64,000 nucleotides of DNA from SCUB01 sp041918675 (GTDB taxonomy: Bacteria; Pseudomonadota; Alphaproteobacteria; Rhizobiales; Xanthobacteraceae), in assembly GCA_041918675.1 (NCBI GenBank), contig JAYRVF010000015.1, positions 1 to 64,000 on the forward strand. Direction: 5' to 3'. Below are positions 23,982 to 33,469 of this stretch, piece by piece; position 1 is the first letter of the stretch; every line of letters starts with the position of its first letter. The translations under genes and the position numbers were made by a program. The notes under the pieces are model-generated. The model was not told the origin of the DNA, did no database searches, and worked only from the letters and a program-made list of their open reading frames with translations.

Positions 23982-24911
23982 ATGCGAATCACCTGCCCGA
24001 CCTGCGGAACCTCCTATGGCATCAACCCCGCCTCGCTCGGCCCCGAGGGGCGGATCGTGCGCTGCGCCCGTTGCAAGGAGGTCTGGCACGTCGCCCCCGA
24101 GGAGGACACGGCTCCCGCCGCCCATGGGTACGACGCCGCGCGGGCCCGCTCCCATGACGGCGACACGCATGGCGGCACCGGCGGCCACGCCCATGCCACC
24201 CACGCCGACGGCGCCCATGGCGACTACTCCGGTCACCACGAGGAGGCGGCATTTTCCGGCCACGCGGGAGAATCCGAGGCGCCGCATGTCGACAGCCCGT
24301 CCATCGCCGGTGACTGGCATGAGGCCGACGCCGCCGACGCGCCGCGCGAACCCGCCGCCGCACATGAGGCCGACATTCATCGCCCCGCCTTCGGCAGCAA
24401 GCCCGCCAAACCCGCCAAGGGATGGCCGGCGCGGCTTCGTCTTCCGTCCGTCAACCTGCCGTGGCTGCCGCGCGTGAGCCTGCCGGGCGCGATCACCGTG
24501 ATGGGCGCGATGGCGATCGGCCTGCTGATCTGGCGCGCCGACATCGTCCGGCTGATGCCGCAGACGGCCGCCTTCTACAAACTCGTCGGCTTCGGCGTGA
24601 ATCTGCGCGGGCTCGACATCACCAATGTGAAGACGACGATGGAGACCGTCGACGGACGCCCGGTCATCGTCATCGAGGGAACCATCGTCGGCGTCGGCCG
24701 CAACGCCGTGGAAATTCCGCGCCTGCGTTTCATCGTGCGCGACGCCCGCGGCGCCGATCTCTATGCCTGGAACGCGGTCGTCGAACAGCCGTCGCTGCGG
24801 CCCGGCGAGAAGGCTTGGTTCCGATCGCGGCTCGCCTCGCCGCCGGCCGAGGCGCGCGAAATCGCGGTCCGCTTCTTCCACCGCCGCGACGTGAGCAGCG
24901 GGGCAAGCTGA
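23982..24911 (+). CDS. MJ0042-type zinc-ribbon protein with His-rich linker and DUF3426-like domain
   Basis: This 309-residue protein starts with a zinc ribbon (CPTCGTSYG at residues 5-13 and CARCKEVWHV at 28-37). A linker of about 100 residues rich in His, Ala, Gly and Asp follows, then a Pro/Lys stretch. One transmembrane helix lies near residues 166-184, and the C-terminal domain of about 120 residues resembles DUF3426. Topology suggests a cytoplasmic zinc finger and an exported domain. Function is unknown. Its stop codon directly abuts the next start, so it is translationally coupled to the response regulator. Confidence 0.75.
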   Translation: MRITCPTCGTSYGINPASLGPEGRIVRCARCKEVWHVAPEEDTAPAAHGYDAARARSHDGDTHGGTGGHAHATHADGAHGDYSGHHEEAAFSGHAGESEAPHVDSPSIAGDWHEADAADAPREPAAAHEADIHRPAFGSKPAKPAKGWPARLRLPSVNLPWLPRVSLPGAITVMGAMAIGLLIWRADIVRLMPQTAAFYKLVGFGVNLRGLDITNVKTTMETVDGRPVIVIEGTIVGVGRNAVEIPRLRFIVRDARGADLYAWNAVVEQPSLRPGEKAWFRSRLASPPAEAREIAVRFFHRRDVSSGAS

Positions 24912-25292
24912 ATGCCGCGCGTCCTGATCGCCGATGACGAGGAGGCGATGCGCGCTCTCGTCGCCCGCGCGCTCGCCATGGACGGCCATCAGGTCGTCAC
25001 CGCCGAGGACGGCGCCGCGGCCTTGGAAATTCTCTCCCGCGAGAAGGGCGCCTTCGACCTGCTGCTGACCGACATCAAGATGCCGGTCATGGACGGGATC
25101 GCGCTGGCGCTCGCGGCCGCGCGCGATTTTCCCGATCTGGCGATCCTGCTGATGACCGGCTTCGCCGACCAGCGCGAGCGGGCGCATAATCTCAGCGCCA
25201 TCATCCACGACGTCGTCACCAAGCCATTCTCGGTCGCCGACATTCGCGCGGCCGTGGCGAACGCCATCGCCGCGCGCGGCGGCGAGCGCTGA
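24912..25292 (+). CDS. Single-domain response regulator, CpdR-like
   Basis: This 126-residue stand-alone receiver domain has no output domain. The acidic pair is in IADDEEAM (residues 6-13), the phospho-acceptor aspartate in LLLTDIKMP (near residue 53), the threonine in LLMTGFAD and the lysine in VVTKPFSV. CpdR proteins deliver substrates to ClpXP in alphaproteobacterial cell-cycle control. Length, sequence and position beside ftsE fit CpdR, but I cannot separate it from other single receivers with certainty. Its ATG immediately follows the upstream stop codon. Confidence 0.85.
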   Translation: MPRVLIADDEEAMRALVARALAMDGHQVVTAEDGAAALEILSREKGAFDLLLTDIKMPVMDGIALALAAARDFPDLAILLMTGFADQRERAHNLSAIIHDVVTKPFSVADIRAAVANAIAARGGER

Positions 25293-25327
25293 CGGCCGCC
25301 CGGCGCGGCCGGCGCGAGGCGTCGACC

Positions 25328-27880
25328 TCAATCCTTGAGCAGCCGCTCGATATAATCGAGCTCGATCTGTGGGCGTAGCGGATCGGCGAAACGCCGGCGC
25401 AACTCCTCGAGGATGCGGCGCGCGCGCTGGACGTCGATCTCGCCCGGCACCTTCACCGAGGAATCGTCGACATCGCGCCCGCGCAGCGGCCGGCCGAGCG
25501 GATCGGTCTCCGGTCCGCCGCCCTGCTGCCGGCCGACGCGATTGGAGGGCATGTTGCCCTGGCCTTCGCCCATCTGCTGTTGCAGCGCGCGGGCCATATT
25601 TTGCGCGCCCCGGCGCATCGCCTCGAGCGCGCGGCCCTGCGAGTCGACCGCGCCCTCGGCGTCGCCCTCGCCAAGCTGCTCGCCGGCCTCGCCCATCGCC
25701 GAACCCGCCTCGCCGAGATCGTCGGTCTGCCCGCCCTCGCCCTGCTGGCCCTTCTTGCCCATCTCGCCGAGGCCGTTCTTGCGCAACTCGTCGAGCAGCT
25801 TGTTCAGTCGGCCGCGCAAATCCTTCTGGTCCTGGCCGAGGCCGGACATCGCGTTCTTGTCCTTCTGCTGGCCGCGATTGCGGTCGCGCCGGGCGTCCTG
25901 GCCCTGCTTGTGCGTGCGGTCGCGCAATTGCTGCTGCTTGCGGATCACGTCGCCCAATTCGTTGAGCGCCTGCTCCATCTCCGATTCGCCGGGGGTGGCC
26001 GGGCGGGCCATTTGCAGATTTTCGAGCATCTGCTGAAGCTGTTCGAGCAATTGCCGCGCCGCGTCCTTGTCGCCGGACCGCGACAGGCGCTCCATCCGGT
26101 CGAGCATCGCGCGCAGATCGTCCGGCCGGATCACCCGCGCGTTCGGATCGAGCGGGCGGGCTAGCTCGCGCGGATTGTTGCGGAGCTGCTCGGCGAGCTG
26201 GCGCATGTAATTGTCGAGCGCGGCGCGAAGCTGGTCGGTGAGCTTGCGGATTTCCTCGTCGCTCGCCCCGCGTTCGAGCGCCTGGCGCAACGCTTCCCGC
26301 GCCGCGCGCAAGGCCTTCTCCGCCTCGCTCATATTGCCGTCCTCGATGAGCACAGCGAGCGCCCACAGGCTCGCGACGACCTCGCGCAAGGCCTCGTCGT
26401 CCCGCGCGTTCGCCAATTGCGCCCGGACGCTACGCAGGCCGAGAAAGATGCCCGCTTGCGGCGTATAGATTTCCGGCGCGATCAGCAGCGCGTCGAGCGC
26501 GACGCCGATGAGTTCCTGGCGGTTCGCGTCGAGCGCGAGGACGCGCCGCTGCTCGATCAGGGCGCGGGCGAGCGGCTGGTTGAAGGCGCGCTCGGGCAAG
26601 CGGAATTCGGTGGTGGCCGAGCGCCCCTCATTGCCGGCCTCGTCGCGGGCGATCAGCGTCAAATTCATGGTCGCGCCGGCGAAGGGATGCTCGCTGAGAT
26701 CCTTGTAGGTCTGGCCGACGCCCATGCGCGTGCGGGCGTGCGGAAGCACCAGCGCGAAGGATGGCGTCTCGTACAACGGGCGGCCGGCCGCCGCGCCCTC
26801 GGCGGAATTCGCCGCGACGGATTTCTCGGCGTCCGATTTCGCGCTCCCCGACGCGGCTCGCGCGGCGCCAATCTCCAGCTTCGCCTCCGCGCCCGTCACG
26901 CCGTAATCGTCCTCGAGCTTGTAGGAGAGGAGCAGCGCCCCGTGCGCCTGGCGTTCGGGATCCTTGGTCAGGGCGATCGTCGGCGGCCGGTCCGCAAGCG
27001 CGGTGAATTTCCATTCCGGATGCCCGGACGCCCGCGCCGCGCCGTCGCCGCCGATGACGAAGTGGCGCTCGCGCACGCCCTCGGGCACGGCCTCGACCGG
27101 CTTTTCGGAAAGTCCTCCCGCGATCTTGACGTCGAGGCGCGAGCCGCTCGCGCGCACGACAAGCACGCTGCCGACCGGCACGTCGATCGTCTCGCGCGCC
27201 TCGTCCGGCCGGCCCGGCAACGCCGTCAGGATGATCGGCGGACGCGCCGTGTATTGCGGCGCGGTCACCCAGGCGTCCAGACGCGCGGGCGTTCCCAACC
27301 AGGAGTCGTCAAAGGCGAAGGCCGCCGCGACACGCATGCGCCGTTCTTCTCCGGCGGCGATGAAGGTCGCGGCCATCAGGATCACGACGAGGGCCCTGAG
27401 CGCCCAGGGATCGCGAAGCGAAAGCCGCGGCATCGGCCAGCCCGCGCGAACGTTTTTCACCGCGGCCAAGGTGCGCGCGAGATGGGCCCGCCACAGCGCC
27501 TCGCTCGCCTGGTCGCGCAAATCGGCCGGCTTCTCGGTCAGCGTCGTCACCGGGCGATGGGCGATTCCGGAATTGAGGTCGAGCCGGCGCAGCGCGTCGG
27601 CGCGCGAGGGAAACCGGACGCGAACGAGCGGCCATGCCGCCGCGATCGCCATGCCCGCGAACAGGGCAAGACCGGCCGCGCGTCCGAGCGGCGGCGCCAG
27701 GAACCAGAGCCCCGCCCATGAGACGGCGAGGAAAAGGCCTCCGACCGTCAGGATGCCGGCGAACGGCGGCCAGAGACGCTCCCAGACCAGCGCGAGCCGC
27801 GCCCGCAGGAGCGCGCGCGCGAGCCGCTCCCCGATGGTCGCGGCCGTGGTCGTCGTGGATTGGCTGGTCTCGCCGGTCAA
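25328..27880 (-). CDS. TIGR02302 family (DUF4175) membrane protein
   Basis: This 850-residue protein matches the TIGR02302/DUF4175 family of alphaproteobacteria in length and plan. Two or three N-terminal helices (about residues 38-95) and one near 165-185 come first. A region with beta-rich character follows, then a long helical, Gln/Arg/Glu-rich segment (residues about 480-740), and a Gly/Gln-rich stretch that includes GMGEGQGNMPSN-like text. Function is not established. It converges with the CpdR-like gene and lies about 190 bp downstream of lysA. Confidence 0.82.
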   Translation of the reverse strand: MTGETSQSTTTTAATIGERLARALLRARLALVWERLWPPFAGILTVGGLFLAVSWAGLWFLAPPLGRAAGLALFAGMAIAAAWPLVRVRFPSRADALRRLDLNSGIAHRPVTTLTEKPADLRDQASEALWRAHLARTLAAVKNVRAGWPMPRLSLRDPWALRALVVILMAATFIAAGEERRMRVAAAFAFDDSWLGTPARLDAWVTAPQYTARPPIILTALPGRPDEARETIDVPVGSVLVVRASGSRLDVKIAGGLSEKPVEAVPEGVRERHFVIGGDGAARASGHPEWKFTALADRPPTIALTKDPERQAHGALLLSYKLEDDYGVTGAEAKLEIGAARAASGSAKSDAEKSVAANSAEGAAAGRPLYETPSFALVLPHARTRMGVGQTYKDLSEHPFAGATMNLTLIARDEAGNEGRSATTEFRLPERAFNQPLARALIEQRRVLALDANRQELIGVALDALLIAPEIYTPQAGIFLGLRSVRAQLANARDDEALREVVASLWALAVLIEDGNMSEAEKALRAAREALRQALERGASDEEIRKLTDQLRAALDNYMRQLAEQLRNNPRELARPLDPNARVIRPDDLRAMLDRMERLSRSGDKDAARQLLEQLQQMLENLQMARPATPGESEMEQALNELGDVIRKQQQLRDRTHKQGQDARRDRNRGQQKDKNAMSGLGQDQKDLRGRLNKLLDELRKNGLGEMGKKGQQGEGGQTDDLGEAGSAMGEAGEQLGEGDAEGAVDSQGRALEAMRRGAQNMARALQQQMGEGQGNMPSNRVGRQQGGGPETDPLGRPLRGRDVDDSSVKVPGEIDVQRARRILEELRRRFADPLRPQIELDYIERLLKD

Positions 27881-28070
27881 GAATTTCCCCGGATCATGCG
27901 CTCCTTGCGCCTAACGCTCGGCACTCCCGCGCCGGCGCGCTTTCGCGGAGCAATCTCGCGGCACGCATTCCACGCGTGCTTGCCTCGCGCTCCGTCATTC
28001 ATCGCGCACCGCATCCCAACATGGCGGCGCCAATGAGGCATCGCGGCCGCCGCGCCGCCGCCCGGTGAGG

Positions 28071-29336
28071 TTACAGCCAAGGCGCCGGCTTATCGAGCGC
28101 AATCAGCTCGGCGACCTCCAAACGGGGCCGAATCACCGCGAATTGATCGCCCTTCACCATGACCTCGGGCACCAGCGGGCGAGTGTTGTAAGTGCCCGCC
28201 TGCACCGCGCCATAGGCGCCCGCCGTCATCACCGCCAGCAGGTCGCCGGGGCGTGGCTCGACCAGCCGGCGATCGAGCGCGAGATAGTCGCCGGTCTCGC
28301 AGACCGGACCGACCACGTCGGCGACCAGCATCGGCGCGTCTTTCGCCGCCTCGCGCACGGGCATGATGTCGTGATGGGCTTCGTAGAGCGTCGGTCGCAC
28401 CAGATCGTTCATCGCCGCGTCGACGATGACGAAGGCGCGGTTCTCGCCATGTTTCACGTAGAGCACGCGCGTGAGCAGGATGCCGGCATTGCCGACGATG
28501 AGGCGGCCCGGCTCGAACACCAGCGTGCAGTCGAGCCCCTTGACCGCATCCTTGACGATGCGGGCATAGGCGCCCGGATCGGGCGGCGCGTCGCGGTCGA
28601 AATGATAGGGCACGCCGAGGCCGCCGCCGAAATCGATGTGCGAAATGGCGTGGCCGTCGGCGCGTAGCGCGCGAACGAAGTCGGCCAGCAGCGCGAAGGC
28701 GTCGGCGAAAGGTTCGAGCTCGATGATCTGGCTGCCGATATGCATGTCGACGCCGGTCACGCGAATGCCCGGAAGGCGCGCGGCCTCGCCATAGACCGCG
28801 CGCGCGCGGCTCAGGGGAATGCCGAACTTGTTTTCGGCCTTGCCGGTCGCGATCTTGCCGTGGGTGCGGGGGTCGACATCCGGGTTGACGCGCAGGGAAA
28901 CGCGGGCGACGCGCCCCATCGCCGCCGCGATCGACGACAGCAATTCGAGCTCGGGCTCGGATTCCACGTTGATCGAGAAGATGCCCTCGGCGACCGCGAG
29001 GCGGAGTTCATCGGCGGTCTTGCCGACGCCGGAAAACAGGATCTTTTCAGGCGGAATGCCGGCCGCCCGCGCGCGCATCAACTCGCCGCCGGAGACGACA
29101 TCGGCACCCGCGCCGAGCCTTGCCAGGGTGCGCAGCACCGACTGGTTGGAATTCGCCTTCATGGCGTAGCAGACGAGCGCGGGCACGTCGGCGAAGGCGT
29201 CGGCGAAGACGCGGTAATGGCGCTCCAGCGTTCCGCTCGAATAGCAATAGAGCGGGGTGCCGACGCGCTCGGCGAGCGTGATGAGACTCACCCCCTCGGC
29301 ATGTAGGACGCCGCCGCGATAATCGAAATGGTGCAT
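28071..29336 (-). CDS. lysA: Diaminopimelate decarboxylase
   Basis: This 421-residue fold-III PLP enzyme converts meso-diaminopimelate to lysine. The PLP lysine is residue 60 in CYAMKANSNQSV. The glycine loop FGGGLGVPY and the EPGR motif bind the cofactor phosphate, and the active-site cysteine is in GPVCETGDYLA. Length is typical. It is the last gene of an argH-lptM-lysA run on this strand, an arrangement common in the order. Confidence 0.97.
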   Translation of the reverse strand: MHHFDYRGGVLHAEGVSLITLAERVGTPLYCYSSGTLERHYRVFADAFADVPALVCYAMKANSNQSVLRTLARLGAGADVVSGGELMRARAAGIPPEKILFSGVGKTADELRLAVAEGIFSINVESEPELELLSSIAAAMGRVARVSLRVNPDVDPRTHGKIATGKAENKFGIPLSRARAVYGEAARLPGIRVTGVDMHIGSQIIELEPFADAFALLADFVRALRADGHAISHIDFGGGLGVPYHFDRDAPPDPGAYARIVKDAVKGLDCTLVFEPGRLIVGNAGILLTRVLYVKHGENRAFVIVDAAMNDLVRPTLYEAHHDIMPVREAAKDAPMLVADVVGPVCETGDYLALDRRLVEPRPGDLLAVMTAGAYGAVQAGTYNTRPLVPEVMVKGDQFAVIRPRLEVAELIALDKPAPWL

Positions 29337-29472
29337 GGCAAGCCCGGACCCGGCCGGTTGAGAGCGCGATTGTCATGAGCGGCTCACGCTTTCGCATGGG
29401 ATCACGCTCCAACATAGTGAACTGGCGGATGATTCCGTCGGCGAGGCAATACCCCGTTGCCGGGATCACGAA

Positions 29473-29703
29473 CTAGTTGAGCAGGCCGTCGAGGATGATG
29501 CGTTTGTTCGGCCCCCGCGGCTGATTCGCGGGCGCCTGGCCGGCGTCACCCTGCTGGACGGGCTCGGCCGCGGCCCCGGGCGGCGGATCGAGCGGACCCT
29601 TGCGCCCGCAGCCGGAAAGGGCGAGCCCGAGGACCGCGAGCCCGAAAACCGTCAGTCCGGAAAGGCCCAGCCGGCGCCGGGAATGATCATGCCTGCGGTT
29701 CAC
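29473..29703 (-). CDS. lptM: Small lipoprotein, LptM-like
   Basis: This 76-residue lipoprotein has a signal peptide with lipobox LALSGC followed by GRKGPLDPPPG, the pattern of the LptM (YifL) family, which helps mature the LPS translocon LptDE in enterobacteria. The rest is Pro/Ala/Gln-rich and disordered. I chose the GTG start at 29703 because GAGGAG lies 8 nt upstream; the methionine at 29733 has no such site. The role is inferred from family and from its conserved place between argH and lysA. Confidence 0.78.
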   Translation of the reverse strand: MNRRHDHSRRRLGLSGLTVFGLAVLGLALSGCGRKGPLDPPPGAAAEPVQQGDAGQAPANQPRGPNKRIILDGLLN

Positions 29704-29787
29704 GGAACCACTCCTCGATTGCGGCGCCACCATACAAAGATCGCTCTTGGCTGGCGAGCCCCCAAATCCATCCCAATTCGGGCGACA

Positions 29788-31185
29788 TTACTTCGCCAGG
29801 CGCTGTTTTTCGAGCCGCCGGAGCCAGCCTTTCGCCTGCGCGCGGACGTTGCGGGGAGCCGTGCCGCCATAGCTCGTCCGGCCGCGGATCGAGGCCCCGA
29901 CCGACAACGCCGCGACCGCCTCCTCGGTGATGCGCGGCTCGATCTCCCGCATCGTCGCGAGCGGCAACCGGTGCAGAGCGACGCCGTCCGCGGCCGCCTT
30001 GGCGACGATGCGGCCGGTGACGTGATGGGCCTCGCGGAACGGCATGCCGAGCGCGCGCACCAGCCAGTCGGCAAGGTCCGTCGCGGTGGCGTAGCCTTCG
30101 CCCGCGGCCTTCTTCATCCGCGCGGCGTCGGCGGAAAGATCCCGCGTCATGCCGATCATCGCCTGGATCGAGAGCGCGAGCGCGCGCAGCGCCTCGATCG
30201 CGCCTTGCTTGTCCTCCTGCATGTCCTTCTGATAGGCGAGCGGCAGCGCCTTCATCACCGTGAGCAGGCCGATGAGCGCGCCGGTGATACGCCCGGTCTT
30301 GGCGCGCACGAGCTCGGCCGCGTCCGGATTGCGCTTCTGCGGCATGATCGAGGAGCCGGTGGTGAAGCGGTCGGACAGGCGCACCAGGCCGACCAGCGGC
30401 GAGGTCCAGATCACGATCTCCTCGGCGAAGCGCGACAGATGCATGGCGGTGATCGCGGCCGCGGCCAGCGCCTCGATGACGAAATCGCGATCGGACACGG
30501 CGTCGAGCGAATTGGCCATCGGCCGGTCGAAACCGAGCGCCTTCGCGGTCATGTCGCGGTCGATCGGAAACGACGTTCCGGCCAGCGCGGCGGCTCCCAG
30601 CGGGCATTCGTTGAGCCGCTTGCGCGCGTCGGCGAAACGTCCGCGATCGCGCGCGGCCATCTCGACATAGGCGAGCAGATGATGGCCGAAGGTGACCGGC
30701 TGCGCCGTTTGCAGATGCGTGAAGCCGGGCATCACCGTGTCGGCGTGTTCGAGCGCGCGCTCGGCGAGCGCCAATTGCAGCGCCGCGAGCGAACCGTCGA
30801 TCGCGTCGATGGTGTCGCGAATCCACAGCCGGAAGTCGGTCGCCACCTGGTCGTTGCGCGAACGCGCCGTGTGCAGCCGGCCCGCCGCCGATCCGATCAA
30901 TTCGATCAGGCGCGATTCGACATTCATGTGAATGTCCTCGAGATCGCGGCGGAAATCGAACGTGCCGTTCTCGATATCGGACAGGATGCGGTCGAGTCCC
31001 TTGGCGATGTTGGCGGCATCATCGGCGGTGATGATGCCTTGCGCGGCGAGCATCGCGGCGTGGGCTTTCGAGGCGGCGATGTCCTGCGCGTAAAGGTGAC
31101 GATCGACGTCGATCGAGACGTTGATTTCCTCCATGATCGCGTCGGGTCCGGCCTCGAACCGACCGCCCCACATTGTGTTGCTCAT
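29788..31185 (-). CDS. argH: Argininosuccinate lyase
   Basis: This 465-residue enzyme splits argininosuccinate into arginine and fumarate, the last step of arginine synthesis. The fumarase/aspartase signature GSSIMPQKRNPD is clear, as are TARSRNDQVATDFR and GFTHLQTAQPV. Length and motifs are typical. It heads a leftward run with lptM and lysA and diverges from tlpA across about 70 bp. Confidence 0.97.
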   Translation of the reverse strand: MSNTMWGGRFEAGPDAIMEEINVSIDVDRHLYAQDIAASKAHAAMLAAQGIITADDAANIAKGLDRILSDIENGTFDFRRDLEDIHMNVESRLIELIGSAAGRLHTARSRNDQVATDFRLWIRDTIDAIDGSLAALQLALAERALEHADTVMPGFTHLQTAQPVTFGHHLLAYVEMAARDRGRFADARKRLNECPLGAAALAGTSFPIDRDMTAKALGFDRPMANSLDAVSDRDFVIEALAAAAITAMHLSRFAEEIVIWTSPLVGLVRLSDRFTTGSSIMPQKRNPDAAELVRAKTGRITGALIGLLTVMKALPLAYQKDMQEDKQGAIEALRALALSIQAMIGMTRDLSADAARMKKAAGEGYATATDLADWLVRALGMPFREAHHVTGRIVAKAAADGVALHRLPLATMREIEPRITEEAVAALSVGASIRGRTSYGGTAPRNVRAQAKGWLRRLEKQRLAK

Positions 31186-31258
31186 GGCTCACCCACCCGT
31201 TACTTTCGCGTCGAGGACCGCCGCGGCGGTCGGAATTCGCACCCCGGCAGCTTAACCG

Positions 31259-31942
31259 ATGACGCCTCTCCCGATCACACCGGACCCGGATGATCCGCGC
31301 GCCGCGCGCGGCCGGCGGCGGCCGGTCCTGGTCGCCGCGATCCTCGTCCTGGCCGCGGCGATCGGCGCTGTCGGGATATACGGGATCGGCGCCCTCAAGC
31401 GCAATGCGTCCGAGGATGCCGAATGCATGGCCGCCGTCGATCTCGGCAACCGGATCGCGCCGCTCGCGCGCGGAGAGGTCGCCGCGTTCAATCTCGCGCC
31501 CCGCCCCCTGCGTCTGCCGAACCTTGCCTTCGTCAACGCCGACGGGACCGCCATGCGCCTGTCGGACTGGCGCGGCCGGATCGTCCTGATCAACCTCTGG
31601 GCCACCTGGTGCGTGCCCTGCCGCAAGGAAATGCCGGGCCTCGACCGTCTCCAGGCCAAGCTCGGCGGCCCGGATTTCGAGGTCGTGGCGATCAATACCG
31701 ACACGCGGGATGTCGACAAGCCGAAGGCCTGGCTAGCCGAAACCGGCGTCACGCGCATCGCCTACTACGCCGACGCCAAGGCCAAGGTCTTCCACGATCT
31801 CAAGGCGGTCGGGCGCGCCCTCGGCATGCCGACGACCGTGCTGATCGACCGCAACGGCTGCGAGATTGGAGCCATGATGGGGGCGGCCGAATGGGCAAGC
31901 GAGGACGCCATCAGGCTGATCTCCGCCGCGATCTCGCCGTAA
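31259..31942 (+). CDS. tlpA: Thiol:disulfide interchange protein TlpA
   Basis: This 227-residue membrane-anchored periplasmic thioredoxin-like reductant has a helix at residues about 22-44 and an AhpC/TSA-thioredoxin fold. The active-site WCVPC lies in LWATWCVPCRKEM near residue 120, and the cis-proline in LGMPTTVLIDR. TlpA keeps cytochrome oxidase assembly factors such as Sco and CcoH/copper centres reduced in rhizobia. An extra cysteine pair (C56 and the cysteine of RNGCEIG) is present, as in family members. Divergence from argH is a conserved arrangement. Confidence 0.92.
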   Translation: MTPLPITPDPDDPRAARGRRRPVLVAAILVLAAAIGAVGIYGIGALKRNASEDAECMAAVDLGNRIAPLARGEVAAFNLAPRPLRLPNLAFVNADGTAMRLSDWRGRIVLINLWATWCVPCRKEMPGLDRLQAKLGGPDFEVVAINTDTRDVDKPKAWLAETGVTRIAYYADAKAKVFHDLKAVGRALGMPTTVLIDRNGCEIGAMMGAAEWASEDAIRLISAAISP

Positions 31943-31952
31943 GCCACTGAAA

Positions 31953-32279
31953 TCAGGCTAGAAGGTCGACCTTTCGGGCCAGCAGCAGAACGTAATCCGG
32001 CAATTCCAGGCGCGCGGAAACCGCTTCCATCGCCTTTTCCTCGGCCGCGGCCTTCTCGGCGGCCTCCGTCTGCGCGAGCGATTTGGCTTTGGCCTGCTCG
32101 ACGACCCGTTTGGCGGCGGCCTGCCCGGCCAGCGTCGCCAACCCGCTGGAAAGCGTGGTCCCGGCGCTCGTCATCGAATCGGTCAGGGACGACATCAGAT
32201 CGAGCTGATCTTGCAGCTCTTGCTGGCGTGCACGCCAATTCTGGTTCTGCTTCCAGAACGAAACGCTGTTGATCGCCAT
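31953..32279 (-). CDS. Small hypothetical protein, helical
   Basis: This 108-residue protein is of unknown function. Residues 12-80 are Gln/Ala/Glu-rich and predicted helical, probably a coiled coil (RQQELQDQLDLMSSLTDSM, then AAKRVVEQAKAKSLAQTEAA). The C-terminus is LPDYVLLLARKVDLLA. There is no signal peptide or cysteine. I chose the start at 32279 (MAINSVSFW); the upstream frame to 32414 is Pro/Arg-rich and unlike coding sequence. It converges with tlpA, 10 bp away. Confidence 0.65.
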   Translation of the reverse strand: MAINSVSFWKQNQNWRARQQELQDQLDLMSSLTDSMTSAGTTLSSGLATLAGQAAAKRVVEQAKAKSLAQTEAAEKAAAEEKAMEAVSARLELPDYVLLLARKVDLLA

Positions 32280-32442
32280 GGCGTCGGCTCCGGGCCTCTC
32301 CGGAAAGATCGCCCGCCAATGTGCGCCGAGCGGCGTTAACGCGGCGTTACGATTTTCGGCGGCCGTCCGGGGTGAACCACTTGCCGCCGCGGGCCCGGTT
32401 CGACGCCCGGGCATGCCGCCGAAAGATCCCGCGAAATTGCCG

Positions 32443-33324
32443 TCAGCGCGTCGGCACCGGCTTTTCGCCGCGATAGTCGTAGAAGCCGCGCTGCGTCTTG
32501 CGGCCGAGCCACCCGGCCTCGACGTATTTCACCAACAGCGGACAAGGGCGATATTTCGAATCGGCGAGCCCCTCGTGCAGCACCTGCATCACCGACAGGC
32601 ATGTATCGAGGCCGATGAAATCGGCGAGCTCCAGCGGTCCCATCGGATGATGCGCGCCGAGCCTCATCGCCGTGTCGATCGCCTCGACATTGCCGACGCC
32701 CTCATACAGCGTGTAGATCGCCTCGTTGATCATCGGCAGCAGGATGCGGTTGACGATGAAGGCCGGGAAGTCCTCCGACACCGCGATGCGTTTGCCGAGC
32801 TTGAGAATGAAGGCCTTCACCGATTCGAAGGTGTCGTCGTCGGTGGCGATGCCGCGGATGAGCTCGACCAACTCCATCAGCGGCACCGGATTCATGAAAT
32901 GCACGCCCATGAAGCGCTCGGGGCGATCGGTGGACGCCGCCAGACGCGTGATCGACAGCGACGAGGTGTTGGTGCCGATGATCGTGTCGGGCCGCAGATG
33001 CTGGCACAGTTCGGAAAAGATCTTGCGCTTGACGTCTTCCTTCTCGGTCGCCGACTCGATGACCAGATCGCAGTCCGACAGCGCCTTGAAGGAATCGGCC
33101 GGCTTGATGCGTTCGACGGCGGCCTTGCGTGTTTCCTCGCTGATCACCTTCTTGGCGACCTGGCGGGCGAGATTGCCGTTGATGGTGGCGAGCGCCGACT
33201 TGACGCGCTCGGCGGACAGATCGTTGAGCGCGACCTGATAGCCAGCCACCGCGCAGACATGGGCGATGCCGTTGCCCATCTGTCCCGCGCCCACGACTCC
33301 GATTTTGCGAATTTCAAGCGCCAT
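32443..33324 (-). CDS. hbdA: 3-hydroxybutyryl-CoA dehydrogenase
   Basis: This 293-residue NAD-dependent enzyme oxidises or forms 3-hydroxybutyryl-CoA. The Rossmann motif GVVGAGQMGNGIA lies at residues 8-20. The catalytic region FMGVHFMNPVPLMELVE and the C-terminal domain (GAHHPMGPLELADFIGLD) are intact. The start at 33324 (MALEIRKIG) is preferred over one 12 nt upstream. It follows etfBA in the same direction, consistent with fatty-acid or polyhydroxybutyrate metabolism fed by the electron-transfer flavoprotein. Confidence 0.95.
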   Translation of the reverse strand: MALEIRKIGVVGAGQMGNGIAHVCAVAGYQVALNDLSAERVKSALATINGNLARQVAKKVISEETRKAAVERIKPADSFKALSDCDLVIESATEKEDVKRKIFSELCQHLRPDTIIGTNTSSLSITRLAASTDRPERFMGVHFMNPVPLMELVELIRGIATDDDTFESVKAFILKLGKRIAVSEDFPAFIVNRILLPMINEAIYTLYEGVGNVEAIDTAMRLGAHHPMGPLELADFIGLDTCLSVMQVLHEGLADSKYRPCPLLVKYVEAGWLGRKTQRGFYDYRGEKPVPTR

Positions 33325-33469
33325 CACCCTACCCAATCGTCATGCCGAATTGTGTTGTCCCCGAACCAGGCCCGGAAAAGGGCATGGCCCGTCGTCATCT
33401 TTCCCGCTCCCGCCACCCGGCCATTGGTCGGAAGCGCCCGCGCGCGACGCGCGGATGCCGGCGCGCCGC

